DNA of 64,000 bases from Pseudozobellia thermophila (GCF_900141855.1 NZ_FQYU01000001.1:221402-285401); one strand, 5' to 3'; counted from the stretch's first letter, positions 34,332-44,110 are shown. Notes: generated by a model from the letters alone, not told the origin. Numbers and translations are program-made.

Positions 34332-35468
34332 TTATGCCGTTGGCAAGGGCGGTGGGGTATTTCTGCCCAAAAACGGCTTTAGTTCATCGACATCCTTTAG
34401 GGCCGCCCAGTTATCCATGCCCTGTTTCCACACCAAGGAATCCTTATTGATGGTACGACTTGCAAAAAGCTCCTTTAACCTATCGATGGAAACCGGCCCG
34501 TTCTGTTGTCCGTTCAGCGCATAATAGTATAGAACCGGCGATGGCATCGGCGGAGGTACGGCCCCTTGGGGCGAATGGCCCGCCATGTTGGGCTGGGTGT
34601 TTTGCGGGTTCATCATACCGCCCATTTGTTGGGCCAGCACAAAGCCCATGCCCATACCCATACCCGCACCCGCGGTACCGCCTTCGTTCTTGGCCGCGGC
34701 CTCCATGGCCTTGGCCGCCTTGAACTGCGAAAGCTTGGCCATATCCAATTTGTCCAAGCGGCTGTATTCAAAGATTTCCTTTTTCAGCTCTTCGGGCATC
34801 GATACGTTTTCGATATAGAATTTTTCCAATTCTATGCCCACCCTGGCAAATTCGGGTTTCATAACTTCCTGACAGGTGTCGGAAAGCTCCGTGGTATTGG
34901 CCGCATAGAGTTCTATCGGCAGATTGGCCTCGCCCACCGTATCGGTAAAACGGGTAACGATCAAACTCTTTAGGTGTTCGTTGATCTCGTAATTGGTAAA
35001 ATTGCCGTCGGTACCCACTACATCGATCACAAACTTTCCGGCATCCTCGATCCGGAAGCTATACGTACCATAGGCCCGGATCTCGACCAGGCCAAAGCGC
35101 TCATCACTTAGCATGAACGGGTTTTTCGTACCCCATTTCTCGTCAGTGAACAATCGGGTGTTCACAAAGTATACCTCCGCTTTAAACGGACTGTCAAAAC
35201 CGTACTTCCATCCCTTTAGGGTAGTCAGAATAGGCAGGTTTTTGGTATTTAAGGTGTAAGTACCCGGACCAAACACATCGGCCAATTGGCCCTCATTGAC
35301 GAAAACGGCCTTTTGCCCCTCGCGGACCACCAATTGGGCATTGTTCTTTATTTCGTTTTGATAACGCTCGAATCGGTAGACTATGGTATCGTTGGTGGCA
35401 TCCAACCACTCGATGATATCGATGAACTCGTGGCTCAACTTCTTTTTTATTTCATTGAATATATCCAT
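34332..35468 (-). CDS. SPFH-domain protein with C-terminal GYF_2 domain (YdjI-like)
   Basis: The 378-residue protein has an N-terminal SPFH-type (virion core protein-like, YdjI) domain over about residues 25-255. A Gly/Met-rich linker (GTAGAGMGMGMGFV) follows, then a GYF_2 domain at about 312-370 (YYALNGQQNGPVSIDRLKEL ... SLVWKQGMDNWAALKDVDEL). No transmembrane helix is seen, so membrane association would rely on partners. The C-terminal GYF_2 domain probably binds a short peptide ligand. It is the first gene of a three-gene operon with the zinc-ribbon protein and the metallophosphatase. Confidence 0.85.
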   Translation of the reverse strand: MDIFNEIKKKLSHEFIDIIEWLDATNDTIVYRFERYQNEIKNNAQLVVREGQKAVFVNEGQLADVFGPGTYTLNTKNLPILTTLKGWKYGFDSPFKAEVYFVNTRLFTDEKWGTKNPFMLSDERFGLVEIRAYGTYSFRIEDAGKFVIDVVGTDGNFTNYEINEHLKSLIVTRFTDTVGEANLPIELYAANTTELSDTCQEVMKPEFARVGIELEKFYIENVSMPEELKKEIFEYSRLDKLDMAKLSQFKAAKAMEAAAKNEGGTAGAGMGMGMGFVLAQQMGGMMNPQNTQPNMAGHSPQGAVPPPMPSPVLYYYALNGQQNGPVSIDRLKELFASRTINKDSLVWKQGMDNWAALKDVDELKPFLGRNTPPPLPTA

Positions 35469-35804
35469 GCTGCAAGACTTTACTTTTTTTTAAAAAGGTA
35501 GGCATTTCTAGAAAGCCAACAAAGTACCCCGTGATTTTAGCGCTCTTTCCATCAAGACCGGCGAGCCGCCATTTGTTCTTCCCAAGTATTCGGGTGCCAT
35601 TTTAAAACCGAACTAGCCGTCGGCATATAGCGTTTTTTACTTTGGCCCAGAATCCAATAAAAATATCAAATCGCGACCATTAATTGTGATTTTTTATTTC
35701 AACCGCAATTATATCCGTTAAAATTTTCCCAATTCGTAATATTTTAACTACGTTTACCCCTGTTAATTGATTCAACCAACAACGTAAACTTAGACTCTGT
35801 CAGT
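35469..35804. other. 336-base intergenic region between the SPFH operon and the susC gene
   Basis: No reading frame is convincing here. It should hold the SPFH operon promoter near 35480-35520 (not clearly recognised) and the susC promoter near 35725-35756. An imperfect inverted repeat around 35679-35711 (AATTGTG facing CCGCAATT across an AT-rich stretch) could be an operator. Otherwise I see nothing. Confidence 0.4.
35725..35756 (+). promoter_or_regulatory. Putative promoter of the susC-susD operon
   Basis: TTTC (35725-35728) is followed after 20 bases by TACGTTTA (35749-35756). Each box is one base off the consensus TTTG / TAnnTTTG. The start codon lies 49 bases downstream. Confidence 0.4.
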
Positions 35805-38800
35805 ATGAAAAACAAACATCAACCAACACTTCTTGGGGTTCAATTCTTATTGAATAACCTAAGGTGGTCTTTGGCCGTTTTGCTTTGCATTTTTGGTCTG
35901 CAAACCACAAAGGCGAAAACCACCGCAGCTTTCCAACAATCAACAATTTCCGGAACCGTATTCGACGATACCGGCCAACCCCTGCCCGGGGCAAGCATCA
36001 TTCTCAAGGGAACTACTTTGGGGACAACTTCCGATTTCGACGGCAATTTTGAACTGTCGCTAAGGGACAACAGCACGATCTTGGTAATTTCCTATATCGG
36101 CTTTAAGACGCAGGAAGTGGACGTCGCGGGCCAAACCTCTGTTCAAATCACCATGGTAACCGATGCCGCGTCTCTTGACGAAATCGTTGTAGTTGGTTAC
36201 AGTAGCCAGAAAAAAGGGACGCTTACGGGCTCGATCAGTACCATGAAGGGCGAAGACATCGCCCAAGTTCCCGCCGGCAACATTACACAATCTCTGGCCG
36301 GCCGAATGGCGGGGGTAAGCATGCGGCCCAATGGCGGTACACCCGGTGATGACGACCCCGACATACACGTCAGGGGAATCGTGACCACGGGCAACAACAA
36401 GCCCCTGGTAGTAATCGACGGTATCAGAAGGGACAATATCGGGCAAATCGACCCCAATTCGATAGAGACCATTACCGTTTTAAAGGACGCCGCGGCCGTG
36501 GCCCCTTTCGGTATCGGGGGTGCCAACGGTGTAATCCTCATCACCACCAAAAAAGGGAAATCGGGAAAACCCGTAGTCAGCCTAAGCACCTCGTACGCCT
36601 TTCAAAAACCCACCTATCTTCCCGATATGCTGAACGCACAGGATTATATGGCCCTGCAAAACGAAGGGTACTACAACCTAAACCCGGATGGCACGACACC
36701 TCCGAACGACCCTGACCTGATCGCCAATTACCCGAGCCTGCACCAACAGGACCCCTATAGGTATCCCGATGCCGATTTTGTGGAACTGTTCCAAAAAAAT
36801 TCGGGTATACAAATAACCAATGCCGAAATAAGCGGGGGAACCGAAAACCTTCAATATCATGCAGGCCTAGGTTATTTTGACCAAGGCGGTATTTTCGAGC
36901 CCTTGGGTTACAAGAGGTACAACTACAACCTGAACCTCGATGTCAATCTCAGTGCAAACACCAAAGTCGGGATGTCTTTGTACGGGTCGATCGAAAATAC
37001 CGATGGAATCGATGCCAACGAAAACCCTACCCATTTAATGCGCAGTTTTTACAAGTTCGTACCGACGCAGTCCTTAATCTACCCCGGAGGGGACAAGTGG
37101 GGGGAATCTTCGGCCAACACCCCCGTGGGCGTGCTCGAGTCGGACGGATACCGTAAGGATGAGGACAATACCCTGCTCAGCTCGGTATACCTCGAACAAC
37201 AGCTTCCCTTTATTGAAGGGCTAAGCGTAAAGGGAGTGTTCAGCTTCGACAATTCACAGGAAAACGACAAGCTCTGGCACGTTCCCTTTATCTATCACAA
37301 CATCGACCTTTCACAACAGCCCTATACGTTTACCGAAGCCATTTCAAAACAAGAAGGGAACGGCGAACCCTATACTTGGTTGCAGCTGAACAATGCACGG
37401 GAAAAAAAGTTCACCTACCAAGGGTACATCAATTACAACAGGGCTTTTGGAGACCATAATGTTTCGGCCCTCTTCGTGGCCGAGGCCAGGGAAACAAAAA
37501 GCGATTGGTTCAATACGCGAAGAAACAACTTTGCCATTGAAATCGACGAACTTAGCCTGGGCAGTTCGGACAAACTCGATTATAACAATGCGGGATCATC
37601 GAGTACGGCCTCCGAACTCGGCTATGTATACCGTGTGGGCTACACCTATAAAGACAAGTATATCGTTGAAGCCTCGGGTAGGTACGACGGCCATTATTCC
37701 TTCGCCCCGGGAGAACGCTGGGGGTATTTCCCGGCATTTTCGGCCGCATGGCGTATATCGGAAGAAAATTTTATGAAGAACGTATCAAAGGTGAACAACC
37801 TTAAACTGAGGGGTTCGTGGGGTAAATCGGGCAACCTGCCATACATAAACGGCAACCTGGCCGCATTCCAATATTTAGCGGGCTATGACCTTCGGGGCAA
37901 TGCCTACGCCTATGGCAACGGGGTTTTGGTACAGGGCTCAAGTATTACGAGCGAGCCCAACCCGAACATTACCTGGGAGATTTCGACAAAACTTGACCTA
38001 GGTTTCGACCTTACCATGTACAACGGCCTTTTGAACGTGGAATTCGATTATTTTCACGAAGATCGAACCGGCATGCTCTTGACACCCCAGGTAACCTTGC
38101 CCGTCGAATACGGCTTGGCCTTATCACAGGAGAACAAGGGGGAAATGAACAACGACGGTTTTGAACTTAGCATCGGAACCCAAAAAGTATGGGATAGCGG
38201 CCTGCAGCTTTCCATCAATGCCAACATGAGCTACGCCGAGAACAATATGATAGAGGTATTTCAGAGCGATGCGGAACGCGACAACCCCAACCGGACCAGG
38301 GTAGGAAGACCTTTCGGCACCCCCTACGGATACAAGTCGTTAGGCCTTTTTACCACGGCAGAAGACATCAATAACGACGGAATAATCAATAGTACCGACG
38401 GTTACAATATCGAACAGTTCGGAGAACTTCATCCCGGTGATGTAAAGTATGCCGACCTAAGCGGCCCGGATGGGGTGCCCGACGGCAAAATCGATTCGAA
38501 CGACCAAACGGTAATCGGAAAGCCCGTCTATCCCTCTACCACCTATGGGCTAAATACCGCGGTGAGCTATAAGGGCTTCGACCTGTCTTTGTTTTTTCAG
38601 GGCACCGCCAATTCCGATATCAATATCCAAACTTTTCTGACCTCCCCGTTCGCCAATAACGGAAGTAATACTTCCTACGAGTACTTTAACAACAGGTGGA
38701 CGCCGGAGAACCAGAATGCCAAATACCCAAGGGCAACCCCGTCTCCCTATGCGAACAACACCCAAGCCTCAGATTTTTGGATGGTAGATACCAGTTACCT

Positions 38801-39011
38801 CCGTCTAAAAACGGCATCCCTGGGCTATACCCTGCCCGATAGCGTAAGCGAGAAATTAAATGTTTCTTCCATTGGTTTTACCCTTACCGGGCAAAACCTG
38901 TTGACCTTCAGCAAGCTTGATTTCATCGATCCCGAACTAGGATACGATGATCGTGAAAATTCCTATCCGATAATGAAGTCCTTATCATTTGGAATGAATG
39001 TTTCCTTCTAA
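35805..39011 (+). CDS. SusC/RagA-family TonB-linked outer-membrane transporter
   Basis: The 1068-residue protein has a signal region, a CarboxypepD_reg-like domain (about residues 47-135, SGTVFDDTGQPLPGASIILKG) and the SusC TonB box/plug region (about 140-260, DEIVVVGYSSQKKGTLTGSI and VLKDAAAVAPFGIGGANGVIL). A 22-stranded barrel extends to the C-terminal FGMNVSF. SusC proteins import oligosaccharides with their SusD lid lipoprotein, which starts 16 bases downstream. No glycoside hydrolase, ECF sigma/anti-sigma pair or hybrid two-component regulator lies beside it, so the glycan is not identified. Confidence 0.92.
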   Translation: MKNKHQPTLLGVQFLLNNLRWSLAVLLCIFGLQTTKAKTTAAFQQSTISGTVFDDTGQPLPGASIILKGTTLGTTSDFDGNFELSLRDNSTILVISYIGFKTQEVDVAGQTSVQITMVTDAASLDEIVVVGYSSQKKGTLTGSISTMKGEDIAQVPAGNITQSLAGRMAGVSMRPNGGTPGDDDPDIHVRGIVTTGNNKPLVVIDGIRRDNIGQIDPNSIETITVLKDAAAVAPFGIGGANGVILITTKKGKSGKPVVSLSTSYAFQKPTYLPDMLNAQDYMALQNEGYYNLNPDGTTPPNDPDLIANYPSLHQQDPYRYPDADFVELFQKNSGIQITNAEISGGTENLQYHAGLGYFDQGGIFEPLGYKRYNYNLNLDVNLSANTKVGMSLYGSIENTDGIDANENPTHLMRSFYKFVPTQSLIYPGGDKWGESSANTPVGVLESDGYRKDEDNTLLSSVYLEQQLPFIEGLSVKGVFSFDNSQENDKLWHVPFIYHNIDLSQQPYTFTEAISKQEGNGEPYTWLQLNNAREKKFTYQGYINYNRAFGDHNVSALFVAEARETKSDWFNTRRNNFAIEIDELSLGSSDKLDYNNAGSSSTASELGYVYRVGYTYKDKYIVEASGRYDGHYSFAPGERWGYFPAFSAAWRISEENFMKNVSKVNNLKLRGSWGKSGNLPYINGNLAAFQYLAGYDLRGNAYAYGNGVLVQGSSITSEPNPNITWEISTKLDLGFDLTMYNGLLNVEFDYFHEDRTGMLLTPQVTLPVEYGLALSQENKGEMNNDGFELSIGTQKVWDSGLQLSINANMSYAENNMIEVFQSDAERDNPNRTRVGRPFGTPYGYKSLGLFTTAEDINNDGIINSTDGYNIEQFGELHPGDVKYADLSGPDGVPDGKIDSNDQTVIGKPVYPSTTYGLNTAVSYKGFDLSLFFQGTANSDINIQTFLTSPFANNGSNTSYEYFNNRWTPENQNAKYPRATPSPYANNTQASDFWMVDTSYLRLKTASLGYTLPDSVSEKLNVSSIGFTLTGQNLLTFSKLDFIDPELGYDDRENSYPIMKSLSFGMNVSF

Positions 39012-39027
39012 TCAGAAAAAAAATACT

Positions 39028-40839
39028 ATGAAATCCACAATAACTAAATTCTACCGTACAGCCATAGGCATCGTTCCGATACTGCTATTCCTTTCATGTA
39101 GCACGGAAGATTTTTTGGAAAATGAGAACAAATCGAAACTCACCGACCAGACCCAGTGGCAATCCGAGGGCAATGCCGATATTTTCGTCAACGACGTCTA
39201 CAGCGAAATACCGAGGATCTGCACGTTGGCCGAACAACTCGATTACTATACCGATGACTATAACATAAGCCATTATTATACCGCGTCTAACTGGAGGCAG
39301 GGCATATGCCAAGCCCCGGCAACGAGTACTACCGGTGTATGGGGAGGAACACACGGACCTACCAACGGCTATTCTTGGGAAACCTTCTTCCAAAAAGTTA
39401 GAAAGTGCAACACCGGTATTAAGGAACTCGAGGCCAACAAGGACAATTTTTCGGAGGAATATTACAACCAACGGATAGACGAACTGCGATTTCTGAGGGC
39501 TTATTTCTACAGCGAATTTTTTATGCATGTAGGAGGGTTGCCCATTCTGACCGAACCCTTGGACAGGAACACGATGACGGAAGAAGAATTGCTCACCCCC
39601 AGGGCCACGTTCGAGGAGACCTTCAATTTTATTACCGGTGAACTGGGAAGCATTGTAGATAACGGACACCTAGAGATCAAGTACAATTCCGGCGACCCCG
39701 ATGCCGGCAGGGCCACCTTGGGGGCCGCCCTTGCATTAAAGGGTTGGATCGAGCTTTTTGCTGCGAGTCCCCTGTTCAATAGTGGCTCCCCATATTTGCC
39801 CGATCCCGGCAACTTCGTCCACTTTGCCACTCCCGATGTCGGCCGTTGGGCCACCGCTGCGGCCACCAACAAAAAATTCATTGATGAATACGAAGGTATC
39901 TACGAATTGTTCGACGACCTCCCCAACCTATGGAGGGCCTCGAACGAGTATAATTCAGAAGTAATCTGGGACCGTCAAATTGTGGCCAATGTAGGCGGTA
40001 TGGGATCCAACTACGAAAGACGCGGCGGACCCACCTATGTTTTGGGCGAATACCTTACCTGGGGAAATTACAACCCCACCCAAGAAATCGTAGACCAATT
40101 TGCCATGGCCAACGGAAAACCCATTACCGACCCCACTTCGGGCTACGACCCCCAAAACCCTTACGCCAACAGAGAGAAGAGGTTCTATGACTTTATCGTT
40201 TACGACGGAGCTCCGTACAAACTGGACTGGATGCCCGAACAGGACACCATCTATACCCGGATTGACGAGACCTACGCCAATCCCGACAAAACCAACCAGA
40301 TCGATTTGGCGGGCTCTTCCGATGTAGGGGACTCGGGGTATTACCAAAAGAAACGGCTCAACCCCGATGCCGCACCCGGCAACGATGCCAGTGGCCAGAA
40401 CGATTTGCTATATCGGTATGCCGAAGTGCTGTTGAACTACGCCGAGGCCCAGAACGAAGCGGTCGGCCCCGACCAGACGGTCTACGATGCCATCAACAAG
40501 ATCAGGAACCGCTCCGACCTGCCCGACCTACCGGCCGGCCTGTCCCAAGATGAAATGCGGAAAGCCATCCATACCGAAAGAAGGGTCGAGCTATGTTTCG
40601 AGAACAAAAGGTATTACGACAACAAGCGATTGATGCAGCAGGAAGAAACCATGGGAGTCGCCAGACACAACATGGTAATCAGAAACACGGTGCCTTCCGA
40701 CAACTCCGGTGTGTGGACCTACAGTGTTGAACCCGAGGTCAAGTACACGGCAAAGTTCGAGCCACGGCAGTACATGAGCCCTATTCCGCAGAATGTAATC
40801 GACCAAAACCCGAATATACCACAGAATCCTGGTTATTGA
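39028..40839 (+). CDS. SusD/RagB-family surface glycan-binding lipoprotein
   Basis: The 603-residue lipoprotein has a signal peptide ending LLFLSCSTED (lipid Cys). TPR-like helices typical of SusD follow, with LRFLRAYFYSEFFMHVGGLP and YRYAEVLLNYAEAQNEA. The C-terminal ERRVELCFENKRYYDNKRL segment and RQYMSPIPQNVIDQNPNIPQNPGY ending are family signatures. It caps the partner SusC channel and binds the substrate at the surface. The ATG at 39028 gives the lipoprotein signal; a strong hairpin terminator follows the gene. Confidence 0.92.
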   Translation: MKSTITKFYRTAIGIVPILLFLSCSTEDFLENENKSKLTDQTQWQSEGNADIFVNDVYSEIPRICTLAEQLDYYTDDYNISHYYTASNWRQGICQAPATSTTGVWGGTHGPTNGYSWETFFQKVRKCNTGIKELEANKDNFSEEYYNQRIDELRFLRAYFYSEFFMHVGGLPILTEPLDRNTMTEEELLTPRATFEETFNFITGELGSIVDNGHLEIKYNSGDPDAGRATLGAALALKGWIELFAASPLFNSGSPYLPDPGNFVHFATPDVGRWATAAATNKKFIDEYEGIYELFDDLPNLWRASNEYNSEVIWDRQIVANVGGMGSNYERRGGPTYVLGEYLTWGNYNPTQEIVDQFAMANGKPITDPTSGYDPQNPYANREKRFYDFIVYDGAPYKLDWMPEQDTIYTRIDETYANPDKTNQIDLAGSSDVGDSGYYQKKRLNPDAAPGNDASGQNDLLYRYAEVLLNYAEAQNEAVGPDQTVYDAINKIRNRSDLPDLPAGLSQDEMRKAIHTERRVELCFENKRYYDNKRLMQQEETMGVARHNMVIRNTVPSDNSGVWTYSVEPEVKYTAKFEPRQYMSPIPQNVIDQNPNIPQNPGY

Positions 40840-40861
40840 CCCTTGGACCTGGTTTGAGTAA

Positions 40862-40900
40862 AGCGGCCCGTTTATCGACTGATAAACGGGCCGCTGTTTT
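40862..40900 (+). terminator. Intrinsic terminator of the susC-susD operon
   Basis: The 15-bp perfect stem AGCGGCCCGTTTATC / GATAAACGGGCCGCT has a 4-base loop (GACT). It is followed by G and T4. Confidence 0.9.
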
Positions 40901-41071
40901 GTAACCTATCCCCTAGACAGCTTAAACGGCATGTAGCCAAACCGTATTGAGTTCTCCCCACATCGTACGACCGCCATTGCTCCCCGGAAAAAGATGAAAT
41001 TAGAAACCCCGCTTAATTTTTGGTACGAAACAACATTTGTCTGTACTTTACGCCCCTAAAACATCGGGTCT

Positions 41072-42025
41072 ATGAAAACTATTTATTGCATCGGGGAACT
41101 ACTGATAGATTTTGTTGCCGAAAAACAGGGCAGCGACCTTTCAAAAGCCAATGAATTCACCAAAAAACCTGGCGGGGCCCCCGCAAACGTGGCCTGCGCC
41201 ATTGCCAAATTGGGAGGGTCCAGCAAATTTATCGGTTGTGTGGGCGACGACCCTTTTGGCACTTTTCTGCTCGATGTCTTAAAGGCCAACCATGTCGATA
41301 TTTCCCTTGCCCAACGCTCAAAATACTTTACCACTTTGGCCTTTGTTTCACTTGCCGAAAACGGGGAACGCGATTTTGTGTTCAGTAGGGGCGCCGACAA
41401 AAAATTAAAATACCTGCCCGAGGTAAAAAAAGGCTTTAATGGCCAGATGGTCCATTTGGGCGCGGCAACGGCCCTATTGGGCGGAAATTTAGAGGAAGCC
41501 TACGGGCGCTATTTTTTCGATGCCCTTACCCAAAATGCATTTATAAGTTTCGACCCCAACTTTCGGGGCGACCTATGGAAAAACAACGAAGAGGTTTTCA
41601 TTAAAAAATGTAAACCCTTTGTAGAAAAGGCACACTTGTGCAAATTTAGCCTAGAGGAAGCCCAATTGCTTTCAGGGGAAACGGATTTGGAAAAGGCCTG
41701 CGGCCATCTACATAAAATAGGCACCCAAATTATAACCATAACCCTTGGGGGAGAAGGTACTTTTGTAAGTACCCCGACAATGAAAACGACCATACCGAGC
41801 ATTGAGGTAGACCCCGTTGACACCACAGGGGCGGGCGATGCCTTTATCGGCTGCCTGCTCTATCAAATTTCTACCTTGGGCAAGGCCGAAGAGATCTTAA
41901 ACGACCATGAGCTGCTCCATAAAATGGTCAAAAAAGCGAACATAGCCGGGGCCCTGACAACGACCGGCTACGGGGCCATACCGTCGTTGCCAAACCTCGA
42001 AGCGCTACAGGCATACGAGGTATAG
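41072..42025 (+). CDS. PfkB-family carbohydrate kinase, fructokinase type
   Basis: The 317-residue ribokinase-family sugar kinase opens with CIGELLIDFVAEKQG and has KPGGAPANVACAIAKLGG (substrate-binding). The C-terminal signature DPVDTTGAGDAFIGCLLYQ contains the catalytic Asp. The pattern, with the Gly-Ala-Pro-Ala-Asn motif, fits bacterial fructokinases (ATP-dependent fructose 6-phosphorylation). It lies directly downstream of the susC-susD terminator in the same direction but has its own promoter-like boxes, so co-regulation is only suggested. It ends two bases from the convergent AlbA_2-type gene. Confidence 0.83.
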   Translation: MKTIYCIGELLIDFVAEKQGSDLSKANEFTKKPGGAPANVACAIAKLGGSSKFIGCVGDDPFGTFLLDVLKANHVDISLAQRSKYFTTLAFVSLAENGERDFVFSRGADKKLKYLPEVKKGFNGQMVHLGAATALLGGNLEEAYGRYFFDALTQNAFISFDPNFRGDLWKNNEEVFIKKCKPFVEKAHLCKFSLEEAQLLSGETDLEKACGHLHKIGTQIITITLGGEGTFVSTPTMKTTIPSIEVDPVDTTGAGDAFIGCLLYQISTLGKAEEILNDHELLHKMVKKANIAGALTTTGYGAIPSLPNLEALQAYEV

Positions 42026-42027
42026 CC

Positions 42028-43164
42028 CTAACTGTATTTGACCTTTCTCAGAATGCGCAATGCCTCTTTTAAAGACAGGTAAATACCCGTATCATACCTT
42101 TTCAACAGGGGCCTGGCCTTTTCCATCTGGTCCTTTGCGTCTTCAAATCCATTTAAATAACAGATCAGGTAGGTGTCGGGCAAATGCCGCAGATCATCCC
42201 TTTCCGGATTGTTGAGGGGGATCTGGCCCTCAAGTTTTCCCAACAGGGCATTATTGGTGTTATAGATGTGGTGCAAGGTTTTTCGGTCGTATTGGGGAGG
42301 TTCGAAAAGCAGGTCGCTTGTAATGTGATAGGTGCCGTTATCTTGAAACGTAATCACCATTTTTTCCAAGGGGTAGTGGTTTTGCCTCCTGCCTAGGCCC
42401 AGCTGCACATATTCAACGGTGGTAAAAGAGTTATCGTCATAGGAAATGGTGATTTCGTCCAATGCCGAATAGAACAGCTTTACCTGCTCGTTGATCAGTT
42501 CGATATCGACCCTCGAATAATAGGTTTGGTCACCTACCTTCTTTTTATGTCCCCCCCAGCAGACAACAAATTGCTCCTTGAACACCTTGTAATCGCTGTC
42601 GAGATCTTTGTGGCGGTTATTTATAAAATCGATAACCCCATCGAGGGTAAGCTCGATATTATTGCGTGCATGCAACTCGATTTCGGCTACTTTCCCCGAA
42701 TTGATATCCTTCAACTCAACCCCATAGGCCTTGGGCATACTGATGCTTCCTTCACGAAAAAAGACCATCCCACCGTAATATTTCCAAATGTTCTTCCGTA
42801 GGGCACAGACCCTGCCATTGGATTTTATGGTCACGAGGCCTACCACCTTTCCTTCCGGAAGGTGGGGAAAAGGTATGTTCTCATAGGATATCAAGGGAGG
42901 ATTGTCCAGATAGGCGTTGACGAGGTTCTGTATCTTACTGTCGTCAAAGAAGTCGACCCCGACGATTTTATTGTCTTCGTCCTCCACCCCGACAACGATA
43001 TACGAATTGCTTGTCGGATTGCTGTTGGCCAAGGCACATACATGCTTCAAAAACTTGGCCTTCCCCTCCTTCTGCCCAATGTTGACAAAACGTTTTTTAT
43101 CGTAAAAACTATTCTCGTCGTTGTGTGCAAGCAAATTCTTTACGAGAAGGCGTTTATTGATCAT
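42028..43164 (-). CDS. AlbA_2 (Schlafen-like) domain protein
   Basis: The 378-residue protein has an N-terminal AlbA_2-like domain (about residues 8-130), with KAKFLKHVCALANSNPTSNS and SYIVVGVEDEDNKIVGVDFF, the typical Schlafen AlbA_2 pattern. FFREGSISMPKAY follows near 150. A long C-terminal part (about 165-378) appears mixed alpha/beta and lacks known motifs. AlbA_2 proteins are putative nucleic-acid-binding or ATP-binding regulators. I believe this architecture is common in Flavobacteriaceae, but its function is not established. There is no operon partner. Confidence 0.75.
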   Translation of the reverse strand: MINKRLLVKNLLAHNDENSFYDKKRFVNIGQKEGKAKFLKHVCALANSNPTSNSYIVVGVEDEDNKIVGVDFFDDSKIQNLVNAYLDNPPLISYENIPFPHLPEGKVVGLVTIKSNGRVCALRKNIWKYYGGMVFFREGSISMPKAYGVELKDINSGKVAEIELHARNNIELTLDGVIDFINNRHKDLDSDYKVFKEQFVVCWGGHKKKVGDQTYYSRVDIELINEQVKLFYSALDEITISYDDNSFTTVEYVQLGLGRRQNHYPLEKMVITFQDNGTYHITSDLLFEPPQYDRKTLHHIYNTNNALLGKLEGQIPLNNPERDDLRHLPDTYLICYLNGFEDAKDQMEKARPLLKRYDTGIYLSLKEALRILRKVKYS

Positions 43165-43354
43165 TTGATCGGGTATGGCTTTTTAAAGTTCTTGGATAAA
43201 ACATCTGTTTTTCTGAAGCCCAAACCAATGCCTGTGGCTTCACCCGTTATGAATTTATAAACGAGGAAGCGAACAACCTCGGATTTTGGACAATTTTTGA
43301 CAAATTTTCAAGAATCATCAAGGTAAGGGGGCCTTGCATCCATTTTATGGAATT

Positions 43355-44110
43355 CTACCCCTCTCTATTAAATATTGTCGCCGATGCCTGGGCCGTTGGC
43401 GTAATCACCAGGTCGGCAATATTCACATGGGCGGGCCTGGTAACGATAAAAAGCAAGGTTTCGGCAATATCTTCCGCGACCAGGGGGTCGAAGCCCTCGT
43501 ATACCGAATCTGCCCGCGCATCATCTCCCTTGAACCTTACATTGCTGAACTCCGTTTTTACCGCCCCGGGATTTACGGCTCCTACCTTAATCCCGTAAGG
43601 GTTGAGGTCGATGCGCATACCGGTCGTAAGGGCATCTACCGCGTGCTTGCTCGCACAGTAAACATTTCCCTTGGGGTACACTTCCTTTCCGGCCGTCGAT
43701 CCAATATTGATGATATGGCCCGACCTCCTCTCGATCATACGCGGTACGACGGCCTTTGAAACATAGAGCAACCCTTTGACGTTGATGTCGATCATAGCAT
43801 CCCAATCATCGGGATCGCCCGACTCAATGGGGTCAAGACCATGGGCATTGCCCGCATTGTTGATCAAAACATCGATTTCGGAAAACGGTCCGGGCAAGGA
43901 AGCGATCGCGGAAAAGGCCGCCTCCCTATCCCTTACATCAAAATTGAGCACATGTACCTCGGTTTTTTTTCCAAGCTCGCTTCTCAAGGCCTCCAAGCGT
44001 TCTTCACGCCTACCGCACAAGACCAAGCGATACCCTTTTACCGCAAAAAGAATGGCGGTCGCCCTTCCTATCCCGCTTGTCGCCCCTGTAATCAATACTG
44101 TTTTATCCAT
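43355..44110 (-). CDS. Short-chain dehydrogenase/reductase (YdfG-like)
   Basis: The 251-residue Rossmann enzyme has the cofactor motif VLITGATSGIGRATAIL, followed by CGRREERLEAL. NNAGNAHGLDPI comes next. The catalytic Ser-Tyr-Lys appears as IINIGSTAGKEVYPKGNVYCASKHAV, with the Tyr in VYCASKH. The form is close to the serine/3-hydroxy acid dehydrogenase (YdfG) group, which is NADP-linked, but the substrate is unknown. The ATG at 44110 is chosen over a GTG two codons upstream. Confidence 0.85.
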   Translation of the reverse strand: MDKTVLITGATSGIGRATAILFAVKGYRLVLCGRREERLEALRSELGKKTEVHVLNFDVRDREAAFSAIASLPGPFSEIDVLINNAGNAHGLDPIESGDPDDWDAMIDINVKGLLYVSKAVVPRMIERRSGHIINIGSTAGKEVYPKGNVYCASKHAVDALTTGMRIDLNPYGIKVGAVNPGAVKTEFSNVRFKGDDARADSVYEGFDPLVAEDIAETLLFIVTRPAHVNIADLVITPTAQASATIFNREG

